Assembly (NCBI GenBank): GCA_001599595.1
Contig: BCHH01000002.1
Span: 1,092,390-1,156,389 of the forward strand
From: Beverwykella pulmonaria
Taxonomy: Eukaryota > Ascomycota > Dothideomycetes > Pleosporales > Melanommataceae
DNA length: 64,000 nucleotides
Direction of reading: 5' to 3'
The position numbers and the translations under genes were made by a program. Under the pieces are notes generated by a model. It was not told the origin of the DNA, made no database searches, and saw nothing but the letters and a program-made list of their open reading frames with translations. Numbering within the stretch: the stretch's first letter is position 1; every line of letters starts with the position of its first letter. Shown piece by piece: positions 21,899 to 34,591 of this stretch.

Positions 21899-23850
21899 GA
21901 AGACTTGGGAAGGTGGGGTTTGGTATGGATCTCTGCTCATTTATATACCCATGTTCGAATACAGCACTCTCTTCTCTTCCTCTCTGATCACACAATGAGA
22001 TTGTATGGATCACGGTAAGGTGAATAACAAAGTCAGAGTCACAGAGGGAAAAGAAAGGTGTAAAGGTTTGGTGGAGTTAGCGATTTTATGTCGAGGCGAG
22101 GCATTGTCGGGCTCTACTAATGACAGGGGAGACTCAATAATTGTGCCCTCTTCCGGATGTGAAGATAGAACCTCTTGCGCTACAAGTGTAGGAGGCGAGT
22201 TGCGAGCTGATGAGGCAAGCTTGGGGACGGATGACGACACAGGCTTGGTCACTTCACCCGGAGTTCGATCATTTACACCGCGGCCGTAACCAAAGGCTGG
22301 ATGGGGTGCTAGAGTAGAAGGGAGATTGTGCCAGTCGGGTGGAACTGGGGTGGTGGAGTGTGATACTAAGCGACAGGGAGAGGTATACAGACATCTAGAA
22401 AGGCTAAAAGCTGAGATATCGTGGCTATATATTTTGTATTGGAACGAAATAGCATATATATGTAAATATAGTTCTTACATCTTGAGTGGCCAAGGTACAT
22501 TTGACATAGTGTCTAAAGAAAATAGCAATCCAGACCTCTTGATGGTATTGCTAACTAACACTGTTAGACGTCTTACATACCTTCGCGTGAAGCAAGCTCA
22601 GAGGAGCAAGGAGGCCATTTTCATCAACTCATGCACAAGCCGAAATACTCCTGAATAATGTTGTAACACCTATGTATCTGGTCTTGAGTCTTAAATCTCA
22701 GGTCATTGACTTTAGGAAGCTCTTGCAGTCCTCCAGACTAGTGATACGTCCAGATTTGGGTTGCGCAAGGGCTCGATTCAGGGGATCAACCTAGAAGTGG
22801 TCGCTAGTAATGGCATCGCGCAGACTCAGGTGGCCGTCTTCGCCTTCGCGTTAGCTGAAGTTGGAATTGGAGTTGAAAGAGGCGAAAGCGCCGAAGGGAC
22901 GGCGTAGCGGGCTTTAAATGTACGCGCGTGCTAATGACCTGGAGGTGAAGCAGAAAGGCGAAGAGATACTTGAGAGGGAAAAGAGCCTGTGAGATATGGG
23001 TCTGTGATGGAAGGAAAGATGCAATTATAAATCTGAACTTCAGTTCAGCTTTTGTCCTCAGGGTGTGCCATCGTCGGCTTCGTGCTGGGAGGTCAGTATT
23101 TCCTCAATTTCGCCATACTACCTCAGCTTTTGATATACACTCAATATCCGTACAAGCCTCTTTACTGATGGTCCCAACCTCTTGCTCCCAATAAAGCTCG
23201 CATGGTTCGCAGGTTCTGGGTTGCAGCCAAAAATGGTAACTCGTTTAGCGGAGTGTCTGTTGAGTTTGCAATGATAGCGTGTCTCAGAAGTGTTCCATCT
23301 GATGAACTTGCTCTGAGGGTCGCATTCTTCGCAAGCGATATATGGCGATGGCGGTGATGGCGAAAGGTGGCGGAGAGCAGGGGCGAGGTAGCACTCTATC
23401 TGTCAGGTATGACTAAGATATCTTTAGAATCCTGGTTGTACGACATCAAGAAAACGCAATGTTGTAAAAGAAAACAAAATATGAGAAGCTGAAGGAAAAA
23501 GCCCAAAGCTTAAACGTGCTTAGCATTGACCGTTATAAACGTACTGCAGCCTCAACACCGCAAGGCTAGCCTTGACCGGAGAAACGTTCACCCTAAGGCC
23601 GAGGCGTTTGAGACACTGGGACACAGCTGTAAATGAACGCTCGACATCTCTCCACACCGCATACTCTCACTACTCGCCACTCGACATTCCTACCATACGC
23701 CTCACACCTACCGCAAACTACACCTCAAACCACCAAATCTTCTCACGTATCACCGTAACCCTGAGAAAATCCCTGTAGAACGCCCGGCGGCACCCCCGAC
23801 TCGAACAAAGCCGCCACCCCTCACCCCCGCGGCGAAGCAACAACTCCACC
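21899..23850. other. Intergenic, about 2 kb, no supported gene
   Basis: This separates the O-methyltransferase and ARL1. ORFs of 80-110 codons occur on both strands around 22005-22660 but overlap each other and show no motif or splice-supported extension. The right end is the ARL1 promoter. Confidence 0.4.
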
Positions 23851-24619
23851 ATGGGCACCTTCGCGTCCCGCTTTGCGTCGCTCATCTGGTCGAAGAAGGA
23901 GATCCGGATACTGATATTGGGGCTTGTGAGACTTCTCGATTTCGCAAGTGCGAGAGCGAGACGGCTGATTACAAATGTAGGATAACGCGGGAAAGACGAC
24001 GTTGCTGTACAGACTGAAGGTATGGATACACTCTGGAATACGAGGAGGAAATTGTACTGATGCAAATATGCTAGATTGGGGAGGTCGTCACGACAATACC
24101 GACAATAGGCTTCAACGTCGAATCAGTAACATACAAGAACCTCAATTTCAACGTCTGGGTACGTCACGCATTCCCAATACCAGTTTTCCCCACAACTTCC
24201 ACCCCAAACTACATACCTCTCTCTTCCTCCTCTTTTCCTCCCTCCCCACCCCTATCTAACCCCCGTCTTAGGACCTCGGCGGCCAAACTTCGATCCGCCC
24301 GTACTGGCGCTGCTACTACGCGAACACGGCGGCCGTAATCTTCGTCATCGACTCCACCGACATCGACCGGCTCCACACTGCCTCCGAAGAATTATCCGCT
24401 ATGCTCAACGAAGAAGAGCTGCGGGATGCCGCCCTCCTCGTCTTCGCGAACAAACAAGACCAACCTGGCGCAAAGGGCGCTGGAGAAATAAGCGAAGCGC
24501 TGAAACTGGGCGAGTTGAAAGATAGGAATTGGAGTATTGTCGCGTGCTCGGCGATTGATGGGAGGGGTGTGGATGAGGGTATGGATTGGTTAGTTCAAAC
24601 GGTGAATTCAGAGAGTTAG
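23851..24619 (+). CDS. ARL1: ARF-like small GTPase Arl1
   Basis: Four exons (23851-23925, 23981-24019, 24075-24158, 24272-24619) encode 181 residues, the normal length. Arl1 acts at the trans-Golgi, where its GTP form recruits GRIP-domain golgins. Visible motifs are Gly2 for N-myristoylation, P-loop GLDNAGKT (24-31), switch 1 with [14 protein letters not shown], switch 2 [16 protein letters not shown] (67-82), the base-specificity motif NKQD and the CSA-like [22 protein letters not shown] identifies Arl1 rather than Arf1 (which has QDKIRPLWRHYF). Introns start GTGAGA, GTATGG and GTACGT; all are phase 0. The second exon is only 39 nt. Confidence 0.96.
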
Positions 24620-25288
24620 GTGGGGAAGGTACACTAAGGGTGAAGTTATATATAAGGGAATGAAGGGATGAGGAGTCGAAAAGCGAGCGGGGATGGATGG
24701 ATTCGTATGAGGACGAGTGTAGTGTTGGAAGGGCAGACGGGCGTTAGGTGCAGAAAGCATGGCGGTGTTAGGGCGTTTGGCCTCGTGCATATTCATGTTT
24801 AAAGTTACTGTCGTACTCACGAACAAGACTGTCGCGCCCATTGATTCGTGAGAGGGACTTCTTGGTTTAGGAAACAGCTTCGCTCCCTATCTCATTTCTC
24901 TTAGCAAACTCAGCTGGATACTATGCAGGCTAGGAGTAACAGAAAGTTGGGCTACTGAGTGGTGGGAGGAACGGGAGCATAGTGTAGATCCTTTGTCTGG
25001 CGGAGGCGAACAATGTGGCATGAGAAGAATTGAGGTCGAAGAATATTCTACATTATCTGAAACGACATGCTATGCTCGCTAGGATTATAGTATCCAAACC
25101 TATTTACAACAAGAAAGCACAAATCCCAATATCGACGATGACGATCAACCAACCAAAGCCTCCCACATAGGTATCATAACGTAATTTCCAAAACTCTAAT
25201 ATTACACTCCAGCTCTTTGCTCCTATATGTGTCGTTATGCATTCCAATGATGGGCCAAATCCCCCCCCCAAAAAAATTCCCCATTCGA
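24620..25288. other. Intergenic between convergent genes
   Basis: These are the 3' flanks of ARL1 and the DUF3433 gene. There is a C7/A7 homopolymer pair near 25261-25277. No gene is seen. Confidence 0.45.
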
Positions 25289-28083
25289 TTAGTACTGCTC
25301 CCAAGTCCCAATCTGGTTCCCGAGCACTCTAGTCTTGGTCCAGTCGACGCCGTACTTATACGGTGCCAATATTGGTTCCTCATCAATACCGCAATGATCA
25401 TCGCCATCTCTTCCGCTAAACCAGCCTAGACTATAAGTCTTCCCCTGCCTAGCCAGATGATGTGTCATCTGATCACTGCTGAGTTCCTCCGTATCTACGA
25501 AATTCACTAACATCTTAGACTGGTGAATGAACGCAAGAACAGAGGCCATAGTGCCAACCTCCCGCGGCATAAACTTGTGGGAGCGCCGTAAGTAAACGAT
25601 ACTTGCGATAGCGACGAGGATAAGGAGGATGCCTATGACAAGCGCGAAGGAGATCCAGAAGGAACGGAACGTTTCATCGGTGTTGCAGCGGTCGGTTTCC
25701 AGGCCCGCACCGTCCCTCCGTCTATCGCCGTGCTTGTTGTTAGGCTTTTCATTGTCCTCGTCGCATCCTCCGTGGCCAGGAATAAATTTCTTGCCGTCTA
25801 CAGAGAAGGATGAGACACAGACGGTGAGGATCTCGGTTAAGATGGAGCCGATGCCCACAACGGCGACCAAATAATGCCTATTGAAAAAGGCCTTGAAGGG
25901 GAGGAAAAAGGGATTTGTTCCGGTATAGTCCAATGTCAGCGTCTTCGCTGGAGCACGGCGTTGGGCGAGAATCCAGTACGGCTCTAACATGCGGATGTCG
26001 CAATTCATAGTACCCCAGAGAATCTTGACGACAGTAGCGAGCGCAGTAAGAAGAAACGGCAGCTTTTCTGTAACAATGCCTGCTCCATCAACAAACATAA
26101 ATATCGGGATAGAAACTGTAAAGAGGATGATGAAGCAGATGTAGGGAACACCGGCTCGGAGTCGAAGCATAAGAGGCCGCGGGTCGGTGCTGTGCTCGTG
26201 AAATTTTTCGGTGCTGTTGCGGATATATTCTCCCTGCCAGAGTGTGCTCTTGTGCAGAATATAACGTCGATGTCGGAGTTGCTTATGGATCTGGTTCAGA
26301 GGAGCTGTATCCAGGCCGTGAAAATCTGTAAGAATGTGGCTTTTTGTAGCCATGGCAGCGACGCCTGCGATTCCTTTGGGATCGGAGAGCAGGCCACTTT
26401 TCCGCCGCATTGCATAAATGAGCGTAGAGCCGCAAATGGCGACAAGAACCAGGCAGCCCGAAACGGCTCTTGACCATGGAGGGTCGATGCGGATGGATTT
26501 CCATTCATCCGGTTTACGTCTGCTTTGAGGCGGATACATGTTCACGGACGCGGACTGTAGGACGGGTACCAAACTACTAGCGAGCAGTGTCCCCAAAGAA
26601 GAATAAATAACAGCGTACTGCTTGTGCCGAAGTGCTCGCAAGGGAACCAACCATGACATAAAAGACAAGTAGTCCATGTTGAGTGATTCAGCAGCGGTCG
26701 CGCCCGTCTTCTTCGAGAGTTGGTAGTAAGGCTCCAATCGCTTCACGTCGAAGTCCGTAATCTGCCACAAAATACCGTAAATGACAAAAAATAGGATAGG
26801 CGCATACTTCCAGGTGAAATACTCCATGATGGTCAAATCTTTTGGGTTCTTGAACTTGATCAACCCGAGACGGTCGGGGTCTTTGGCCCTCTTCATCGAG
26901 ATCTGGCAAAGGACCTCTTGAATAACTGCCAGTATCAGAGCTATCACAACGAGCATAATTAACCAAGGCCAGCCCATCGAGAACGGGCGCCATGCAGGCA
27001 TGTCAGGATCTAGATATCATAAGTATATGTGTAGGCCACTTTCGCTGGAGGTAACCTACCTGGCGGGAAGTAATAGCTGGTCTGGGATGCATCGTTGTCG
27101 CCGCGGCCAGTCGTTAGCACGCTCCGCGTATCGAAATCGGCGCCACCGAATTCGCTAATGTCCATAGTTATGTCTGCGCCGTAGTTAGATTTCGGAGACT
27201 GGAAAGGTAAGTAGGGTCGTGGGTGCTTACCCGGAACAGCAATAATCTCTCCAGTCTTCTCGGCCTCTCTCAAGGCTGCGTCGGCGGCCTCTTCGTCTGT
27301 TGATGCAACTCGCCGATGGGTTGGGCCTGTTCGAGTGGTACCAGATCCCTGCACATTTTGAGCAGCTTGGTGGGTGAATGGTACTTCCACAACTGATGAC
27401 ATGCCCGCTCCCAATTGTGCCTCCAGCCTCTCGTACTCTGCAGCATAGCCTGCCTCGTTCAGATTTTGCTCCTGTGCTCTTGCATCCGCAGCGCTAGTGA
27501 GCGTCTTAGGCGCAAACTTCTTCATTGGAAGTCCATCGTAGCCGCTCAAGTCGTAGGCAATCGGCTCATCAACTTCCTTGACACCTCGCAACCGCCCTCC
27601 CGACTCCTCATCCTCCAACTTGCTGTAATCTGCTCCCCTTGCCCGTCCGCCTTTTAACGAGGTGATGCGATTCAGTAAGCGCTTCTTCCCACTGCTACTC
27701 TGGAACCCAGGCTGGGAACCTTGATGATCAAACGGGTCATGGCTTGGGTTGTAGGAGGTGTCTTCTGAGAAGGAGGGGGGCGCCGGGGCGCGGGGTATTT
27801 GGTACGCGTGCTCGACTGGGGGCGAGGGATAGGAAAGTCGTCTTGACCCAGGCGATTCGGCGGGGCTTATAGAGGCGGCCGATTGAGGGCGAGAAGGGAA
27901 AAGCTGCGAAATTCTGTCGGAGCCGGATGTGTCTCGGCGCGTGAGGAGTGGTCGACCGAAGGGTGATGAGGTACCACGGTCGACAGCAGGAGAGCCAGCG
28001 CGGAGGGCAGGGTGGTGGTCTTGAGAGGGCCTCCTCGCCGCCGCAGGAGTACCTACCCGGAGAGGAGAGGGAATGCCTGCCAT
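25289..28083 (-). CDS. Large DUF3433 multi-pass membrane protein
   Basis: Two exons (28083-27060 and 27009-25289) encode 914 residues. The first 340 residues are a disordered cytosolic N-terminus rich in Ser/Pro/Arg. The intron (GTAGGT... ATCTAG, 50 nt) joins YYFPP to DPDMPAWRPFSMGWPW, the entry to the membrane part. DUF3433 blocks occur twice: TITDF-like FFVIYGILWQITDFDVKRLEPYYQLSKKTGA with SLNMDYLSF, and later ILWGTMNCDIRMLEPYWILAQRRAPAKTLTLDYTGTNPF. Seven or more hydrophobic helices are visible. HILTDFHGLDTAPLNQIHKQL is a conserved loop. The family is fungus-specific and its biochemical role is not established. A GTAAGC inside exon 1 is not used: removing the 32 nt to the next CAG breaks the frame. 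Confidence 0.88.
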
Positions 28084-29289
28084 GGCGACTCTTCACGCGC
28101 CTCCACTCCCTCTGATCCTAAGAGTCCGGCACAATGGTAGATGCGGTAAGGCAGTCGATGCCCGTAGACGGTAAGAATCTTGTTCGCGTTGTACGGAGGA
28201 CGAACAGTAAGGGGCCGAGAACAGCGTTCCAGAAGGTGATTGCTATTATTTGTTCTGCGCAACGCAGCTGAAGATGCTCTGCAGACCGCATGTTAGCAGT
28301 AGCTCAGCCCCACCGCAGACGAGCTCGACTTACCTCGAAGAAGCTGTCACAAACGATCGGGATGTCAGGCTACTAGTCGATGCCCGACCGCGATCGACAG
28401 AGGCCCAGGTAGAGGAGAAACGAAAGTGTGGTGGACAGCAATTGCGATGACGGCCTTTAGTGCCCCAGGGTCCTCAGCCCTGGATCGGCGCACGACGGGC
28501 CGAGCTGACAGCGAGATTAACGTCAGGAACGACGCACCCGCCAGCCTGGTGGGCGGCGCCGGGGGGGGGCTTGGGAGTTCGTGGGGATCTGTGGGCGGGC
28601 AGAGAGATGCAGAGCGCAATCGGGTGGTGAAAAGGAACTCTGAGGTTTGAAGGTCGCGATAACAACGATCCCCTCCTTGCACACAGTCTCGAGCCATCGT
28701 TTGCGCATCTGGGGCACGGTGGTGGTGGATGCTAAAAATACGACCAGCCGCATTCGAGCGTGGCGCAAGAGAAATACGAGAGGGCGTTGGGGGCCGGAAG
28801 ACCAGCAGGTACCGTGTCACGCCAACATCAATACCGGGGTGTTAGAATGCTGAAGCTGTGGAGAAGGATGATGATGGAGAGAATGGAGGGAGAGAGATGG
28901 AAGGAGATGAATGAGATGAAGTTTAAAGGATCTTTTTCGGTCAGACCCAGGAACGTGGCCGGATGATGTGCACAGGGGTGGATTGTCCATTGGGGAACCG
29001 GTACCGCCTTTACCTCCCTGGGAAACATAAGCTTGCAACGCCGACCCCGAGTTGACGTCTGACGTCTCGAGGAGACGGTCTTATCCAGCAGGCAACTATG
29101 TATCTTCTTTCCAGAATTCTTTGAATTCACTCGTCGTCCGTGCACTGGGCTGAACCGAAAAAGGGCGGAGCAACGGGTGACTCAAAATACCATACCTAAC
29201 ATATAAACTAGGTGCGCCAATGGAAGCAGGAGATAGCAACGCCTTCAACACACTACATTTCTCTCAACAAAACAAAACATAATTGGGCA
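28084..29289. promoter_or_regulatory. Divergent intergenic region between DUF3433 and DUF4291 genes
   Basis: This is 1.2 kb, GC-rich near the DUF3433 start, with overlapping ORFs on both strands (28365-28853) that look like chance openings in GC-rich DNA. It contains a G7-9 run at 28561. No RNA gene is seen. Confidence 0.4.
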
Positions 29290-30009
29290 ATGACATCTTC
29301 ACGTTCCGCAGCCGTACCTTCGGCCACGCCCACAATCGCGATGACCAAAGCAATCACCCCCTTCCGCCAAATTCGCGCCCACTACGACTCCCAAACAATA
29401 ACTGTCTACCAGGCTTACTCTGCCGAAATCGCCTCTGCCGCTGTAAAGCACCAAAAGCTCAATGCATCGCCCTCTTTCAGCCTAGGCAGGATGACCTGGA
29501 TAAAACCGTCGTGGGCTTGGATGATGTATCGTGCGGGTTACTCGTACAAAGACCCGAGACAGACCCATATTCTCGCCCTCACAATGACACATGAAGCCTT
29601 CACTGGCCTCTTACGGCGCGCTGTTCTATCTCATGGCCCTGCAGCTGGGAAGAGCAATGAAGGAGATAGCGGGAGAAGGGCGAAAAGTGAGGGAAGAGCA
29701 AAGCCAGCGGACGTGAGAGTACAGTGGGATCCCGAACGTACTGTGCGGTTGGGGAAGTTGGAGTATAGGAGTATTCAGATTGGGGTTCCGGGAGCGCTAG
29801 TTCCAGAGTGGGTAAACGGCATTGTTAGCATTGAAGATGTCACAGACAGGGCAAGAGAGTTGAAGAGGGTGATTGATGAGGAGGGGGAAAATGAGGTTGA
29901 GATGGAGGAGCTGATAAACAGGGGACTGGTGCCGGTTGAGAGGCCGTTTGATGTTGATGAGGGCTTGAAAATGGTGTTGGAGATGGGAAGTGAAGAGCCA
30001 AAGGGATGA
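29290..30009 (+). CDS. DUF4291 family protein
   Basis: This is a single-exon gene for 239 residues. The DUF4291 signature is clear: FRQIRAHYDSQTITVYQAYS, then FSLGRMTWIKPSWAWMMYRAGYSYKDPRQTHILAL, then the VQWDPERTVRLGKLEYRSIQIGV block. The family is widespread in bacteria and fungi. It has been predicted to share a fold with nucleic-acid-modifying enzymes, but I know of no settled activity for the fungal members. A cytosolic protein is expected. The start at 29290 (MTSSRSAAV) is the first ATG in frame; the conserved core begins about 27 residues later. The C-terminal 45 residues are acidic and family-specific. Confidence 0.88.
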   Translation: MTSSRSAAVPSATPTIAMTKAITPFRQIRAHYDSQTITVYQAYSAEIASAAVKHQKLNASPSFSLGRMTWIKPSWAWMMYRAGYSYKDPRQTHILALTMTHEAFTGLLRRAVLSHGPAAGKSNEGDSGRRAKSEGRAKPADVRVQWDPERTVRLGKLEYRSIQIGVPGALVPEWVNGIVSIEDVTDRARELKRVIDEEGENEVEMEELINRGLVPVERPFDVDEGLKMVLEMGSEEPKG

Positions 30010-30211
30010 GCAAGGATAGGTAGTAAGAAGTAAAATTGCGTTGACGCATCTTGGAGCATATCCATCATTGTCACGATGAGAAGAGGCAGTCAATCGTCCG
30101 ATGGGTAAAAATGTGTATAAAGAGTATGAAAGTCGTGAAGAGCTGACTGCTCCCACGACGACTATATATACCCATGAAGGGGAGCTAGCTATAATAAGAC
30201 ATATGGTAGAA

Positions 30212-30226
30212 CACGTGCGACACGTG
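30212..30226. promoter_or_regulatory. Twin CACGTG E-box-like sites
   Basis: Two CACGTG hexamers lie 9 bp apart, at 30212-30217 and 30221-30226, about one helical turn. CACGTG is bound by fungal bHLH factors. No gene start lies close by, so function is unproven. Confidence 0.3.
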
Positions 30227-31903
30227 ACAATCATGCCGCTTCCGTATGTATACTGAGGTGGTCGCTTGGTAATAGTAACATAATGTCGGCTCAAGAGGGA
30301 AAAGTAGAGTGAATGCTAGCTAGTTAAAAGGCTAGATGTGAACTAACTCGATTGAGACGAGTACCCCTCTTGTAGGGTACGCTGCTCCAAGCCTTTTATG
30401 CCTGAATGGCTTAATTTGCGAGTATCTCACTGCTGTATCTTTGATAAAAGTGCGACCAGCGACTTGCGACCTTCAATACCTACACAGCACACCATACCAG
30501 AATGAATTGCGTGCCGCTACTACAGGCCAGCGTTGCATCTGGAGACTTTCATCATTGCATCGATATTTCCACCTATCGATATCATCTTCAACGGCTCCAG
30601 CATGGCACCCCTCCCTACGGAAACTCACTTGTTGGAATGAATGTGATATTTACTGTCGCTGGATCTCACACTGTCACCTCCGATACTCCTACGATACCAG
30701 TTGCTCTCACTGAGGAGTAATATCAGCGCGTCGGTTATATTTGGATTACCATGAGGAGTAGCAGTTTTTTCATGCCTTCAACGAATGTCGAACCTGAACT
30801 GAACCTACTCGCAGTTACACGTCACGCGCCAATCAGTTCAACTTCTACTTTCTGATTTCGATGCATGCAAACCCAGACTAAGGCCTACGTTGTTCGTTGA
30901 AGTGGCTGGGCTATTTCCACGGGACAATACAGTTTATAAATGCTTTCGGGAACCCGCAGCATCACTCTTGGCAGTCTTCACCCCCACTGCTAGGTACTAG
31001 AACCCGACTAATGTTCTTGCGGAGTTTTCTACTTGCAACTCTAGCACAGCTGCCCCCAAAACGCCGCTATTCCTATGAACACGTGCCTGTCTTGAAGTAC
31101 GACTAAGGTGAGGCGCTTTGACTCAGGGTGTGATTTGTTTTTCAAACCTGCTCGGGATACTGCTTGGTTCTTTGTTCATCACTGAGAATTTTTACGCACT
31201 TGTAGTCCTCTGGTCTCGTCGGACCTCTTCAGCCATCTCGATTTAATCACTTGCACCCTCTCGTAGTGGCTTGTCCTCCGCAACAAGCGCCAGTCATGAC
31301 CACAGCACGAGAGCGCCGCAGAGAGGCGCACGGCTTGAAGAAATGTCATCACCACATCAGTCAATGCACCAAACTTCCACGCTCCGATTCTACAGATCTC
31401 TTCAAAGTTCATCGTCCCGATACCGCAACACTCAATGTCCTACCAGATATCCTGATCGATCTTAGAAGTTGAATGAAATTATTCAGTCGCTAGAATTGAA
31501 GACTGTAGACAAATGGGGAAGTGAACATTGACCATCAGCATGGACATATTGGTGCTCGAGACAAGCACGAACATGTCCTAGACAGCTCAGTTCCTCTCGT
31601 CATCCAGAAGAAGGTCTATCGGGTAGATCTATTAGACGATACCAACAAGCACCGAAACTAGTAAGTTGCTTCTCACGTCGTCTGCAAATAAACCGAATCT
31701 AAGTTATAGCACTGTCTCGTCATGAAAGTATCGTACCTGATCCTGCGCAAGGCCTTAGAGTGCTAAAGGAATTAAAAATGCCAACGAAATCGTGCGAAGA
31801 ACAAAACTCCCAAACCCGAAGATCAACACCCCACCCATGACGAGATACAACATACAGGATCTCGAAGTAGGAGAAAAACTGCGCTAATTTCAAGGACATA
31901 TAC

Positions 31904-32371
31904 TTGTACAAGGTCCGAGAGTGCGCGATTCAAACTTGGATCAACCTCGGCGAGAAGCAACACGTAGCACACAAGAACAACAGTGGACTTTGGCGTGTCA
32001 ATGGACGGGGCCTGGAGGCAGCTCGTTATCAGAGGTTGCTCATTGTCAGAGGCCGTTGGCGCCGATTGAAACTAAAAAAGGACTGGGTAGCGTATCTCAG
32101 GTGGTGGGATGAGATGGAGGAAAAAACTGGTGTTCATGCTGTGAAGTACTTGATCGAGATTTTGATGTATCTATGCCTGTCATTCTACCGGAGAGGATAC
32201 TTCTTCTCAGGAAGTTGGGAGGCATATCTGGGAAATGCTACAAGCAGAGACAGAGCGAGTGAGATGGGCTTGTTAGTTGAGGCTCTGGGTCACCAGAAAT
32301 ATGGGGGATATCGGATGGCTCGCGCTAGTGGCTACTGTATTTTGGAAAAAGTGAAGGTAATTTCATCCTAA
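31904..32371 (+). CDS. Possible hypothetical ORF, perhaps a gene remnant
   Basis: This is a 155-codon ORF with a Trp/Arg-rich, plausible composition: RGRWRRLKLKKDWVAYLRWW, a hydrophobic helix LIEILMYLCLSFYRRGYFF and AYLGNATSRDR. It has no recognised domain. A second frame is also open over 31921-32112, and an upstream stretch (31560-31670) ending in a GTAAGT donor and resuming after TTATAG at about 31710 could be an exon. I could not join these into one frame. Either this is a decayed gene or it is chance. Confidence 0.25.
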   Translation: MYKVRECAIQTWINLGEKQHVAHKNNSGLWRVNGRGLEAARYQRLLIVRGRWRRLKLKKDWVAYLRWWDEMEEKTGVHAVKYLIEILMYLCLSFYRRGYFFSGSWEAYLGNATSRDRASEMGLLVEALGHQKYGGYRMARASGYCILEKVKVISS

Positions 32372-34575
32372 TGGAAGCTTGGTTCTTGGAAGCAGTCGAG
32401 GTTCAGGCTTAATTCACTGCTTTCTCATTGTTAGAATCGGTATGCCTTCATCACTGTATTTCATTCTTTCATTGGCTGTTGAAATGTTTCTGGAATCGAG
32501 ATCCGTAATGTTCCGCGCAAAAGTGACTGTCGATCCCAGGACGCCGCCAATTTCACACATCCGAGTTACTACAAACAACAACCTCAGGATGGTAATGATT
32601 CTCCCTGTGTACCACCTGCTCATATACGTGCGGCACAGTCACATTGGAACAATTAGCGTCTCCTCGCTGCATGAACTATAAGATAACTATTCCGCGTATT
32701 AAATTGACAACCTTGTGCTTCGGTTTCTTGCCATGGCGCCTCACCGCAAACCTTCACCAACGCCTTGCACATTGAAACTGCTACGCGAAGGTTATATTTA
32801 AGTTCAGACTTAAGAGTGAAAATCCACACGGGAAACATATCCGCCAAAGCCTAGGATTCCTCTAGATTAGCTTACCGACTGCCTCCGTCCCCAGGTTCAC
32901 GTTGGAGGTCATCCACGACTCCTACAATGCTATTGAAAAATTCTCGAAACCTCATCTTCTGCTAGACAGCGTAGCAAATGCGTCAAGTGTGGCATGGAGG
33001 CAGCCTTCTTCAACCAGAGATCAAGGACTTGTGAGAACGCTGGCGACAAGATCTCGGGCACGCCACTAGAGGGATGACGTTTTACTTCCGATCCTAAGTC
33101 GCACTTGCTTATCAAGGGAAGGAGATAGCTTCTATAACACGAATTTTTCCTATGATGTGAAGGAGCATCGTGAATAGTAAAATATGCCAGCTTTACAAGT
33201 GCCTTCCAGTACTCTACTTACGTTGCGAATACCGGTAGTACTGAATTGCAGCTTGAGTATCTTGCCTACACAAAGGTAATCATCTATTAGAGAAACTATG
33301 TCAAGAATAAGTCGAACGAAAGCGAAGCTGTAACTGTAAGCAGGGTTGTGGCCATGGAGTATGAAGATGTGTATTGTGTGTATGCATCGATGATGTGTAT
33401 GTTGAGATGCAATCAGCCGAGTCAGTGACATAGTGCAGCATGAGTCAGCACTACAGTAGCGTCCTGCTTACAGTAACGCCATCCAGAAAATGCTCTTCCA
33501 GTACTCAGAAAGACGGAGCTCATAACGCTGGGGTCCGGAAGGACAATTTCAGAGAGGCGATTTCTCAGAAGACGTTCCCTAACGAAACCCCGCGTAAGAG
33601 CAGCTCTTTGACAGTGGTGCTTTCATTATCTAGAGGCATGCTACTAAAATTCTACTGAGAACCTAATGAACAACGTTACATGGAAGATGATGACAAGTAC
33701 ATGCCCGAATTCGTTAACACGCTGACCAAACGTTACCACGGACTGTGAGGTTGGAGATGGGGACGAACATACGGTCCAACGGTGTCGCCGTAGTAGACGT
33801 ACAATCGAGGAGACGGAAGCGACCGAGATCCCTATTAGAAAAGACAACAGAATGCCACGACGCACTCCGAACATTGCCTGTCTCTTAACTTAGAATGTAT
33901 TGGATGAGATCAGGGACAGTAGGTTGCGTCGACGTTCCATCGAGCTTAGTAGTCTAATCACCTTGTATATACAGATCGAGACTCAATGCTGCCCAATCGA
34001 TCTGACGACATCCTCCGCAGCCAAGTGGACAAAAGTCAATTGTAGAGACCGCTGTGAGCGTGGACAACTAAGAACGCCCACGAGAACAGTTTCTCGCTGA
34101 CCGTGAGAAAATCCTCCACACCAAGATCCCACTGAATGATGGAGGCAAAAACAAATGGCCAAGCGCTCTACAAATTCTTTCCTGCTTGCCCAAAATGTTA
34201 AAGAAGCGGCGGTAGTGGCCAGGCGATAGTCCAATCTCCTTGAATGCACAGTTTCCTCCCAGCTTTTCTGCCCATTGTTGGCCGGTAAGACGCTGGAGAG
34301 CCGGTCCTTGAGATAGATGAACGCCCGCGAGTATTCCGAATTTCGCGGTGTTGTTGCATCATACTAACCATCCAGTAACAACATCGTCAATCTCCTTGTA
34401 CCTCTCTGCGCTCATCTCAAGTTCATTTTCTTTTTGGCTACAAGCCACACGGACTTAAGCTCGAGGTTAATCTCGTGGGACACGCTTTACAGCTCTGCTG
34501 CATCTCTTGTTGGGTGGGGGCCCTCAAAATTACAAATTTTCACCGCTGAATAAGACATTTACCGTACGCTAGCCC

Positions 34576-34591
34576 TTTTTTTTTTTTTTTT
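34576..34591. repeat. T16 homopolymer
   Basis: A run of 16 T within otherwise mixed sequence. On the minus strand it reads as A16 and could mark the tail of an old retroposed sequence, but no coding trace of one is visible beside it. Confidence 0.5.

Noticed and set aside
22005..22289. Small gene after the O-methyltransferase
   Set aside because: Both strands are open over the same stretch, with no motif or convincing start context.
27180..27240. GTAAGC...CAG inside exon 1 of the DUF3433 gene as an intron
   Set aside because: It is only 32 nt, and removing it from the phase-1 donor gives a stop within five codons; reading through is seamless.
28365..28820. Minus-strand ORF of 151 codons in the DUF3433/DUF4291 spacer
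   Set aside because: Overlaps several other open frames in GC-rich DNA; Pro/Ser/Arg content reflects base composition.
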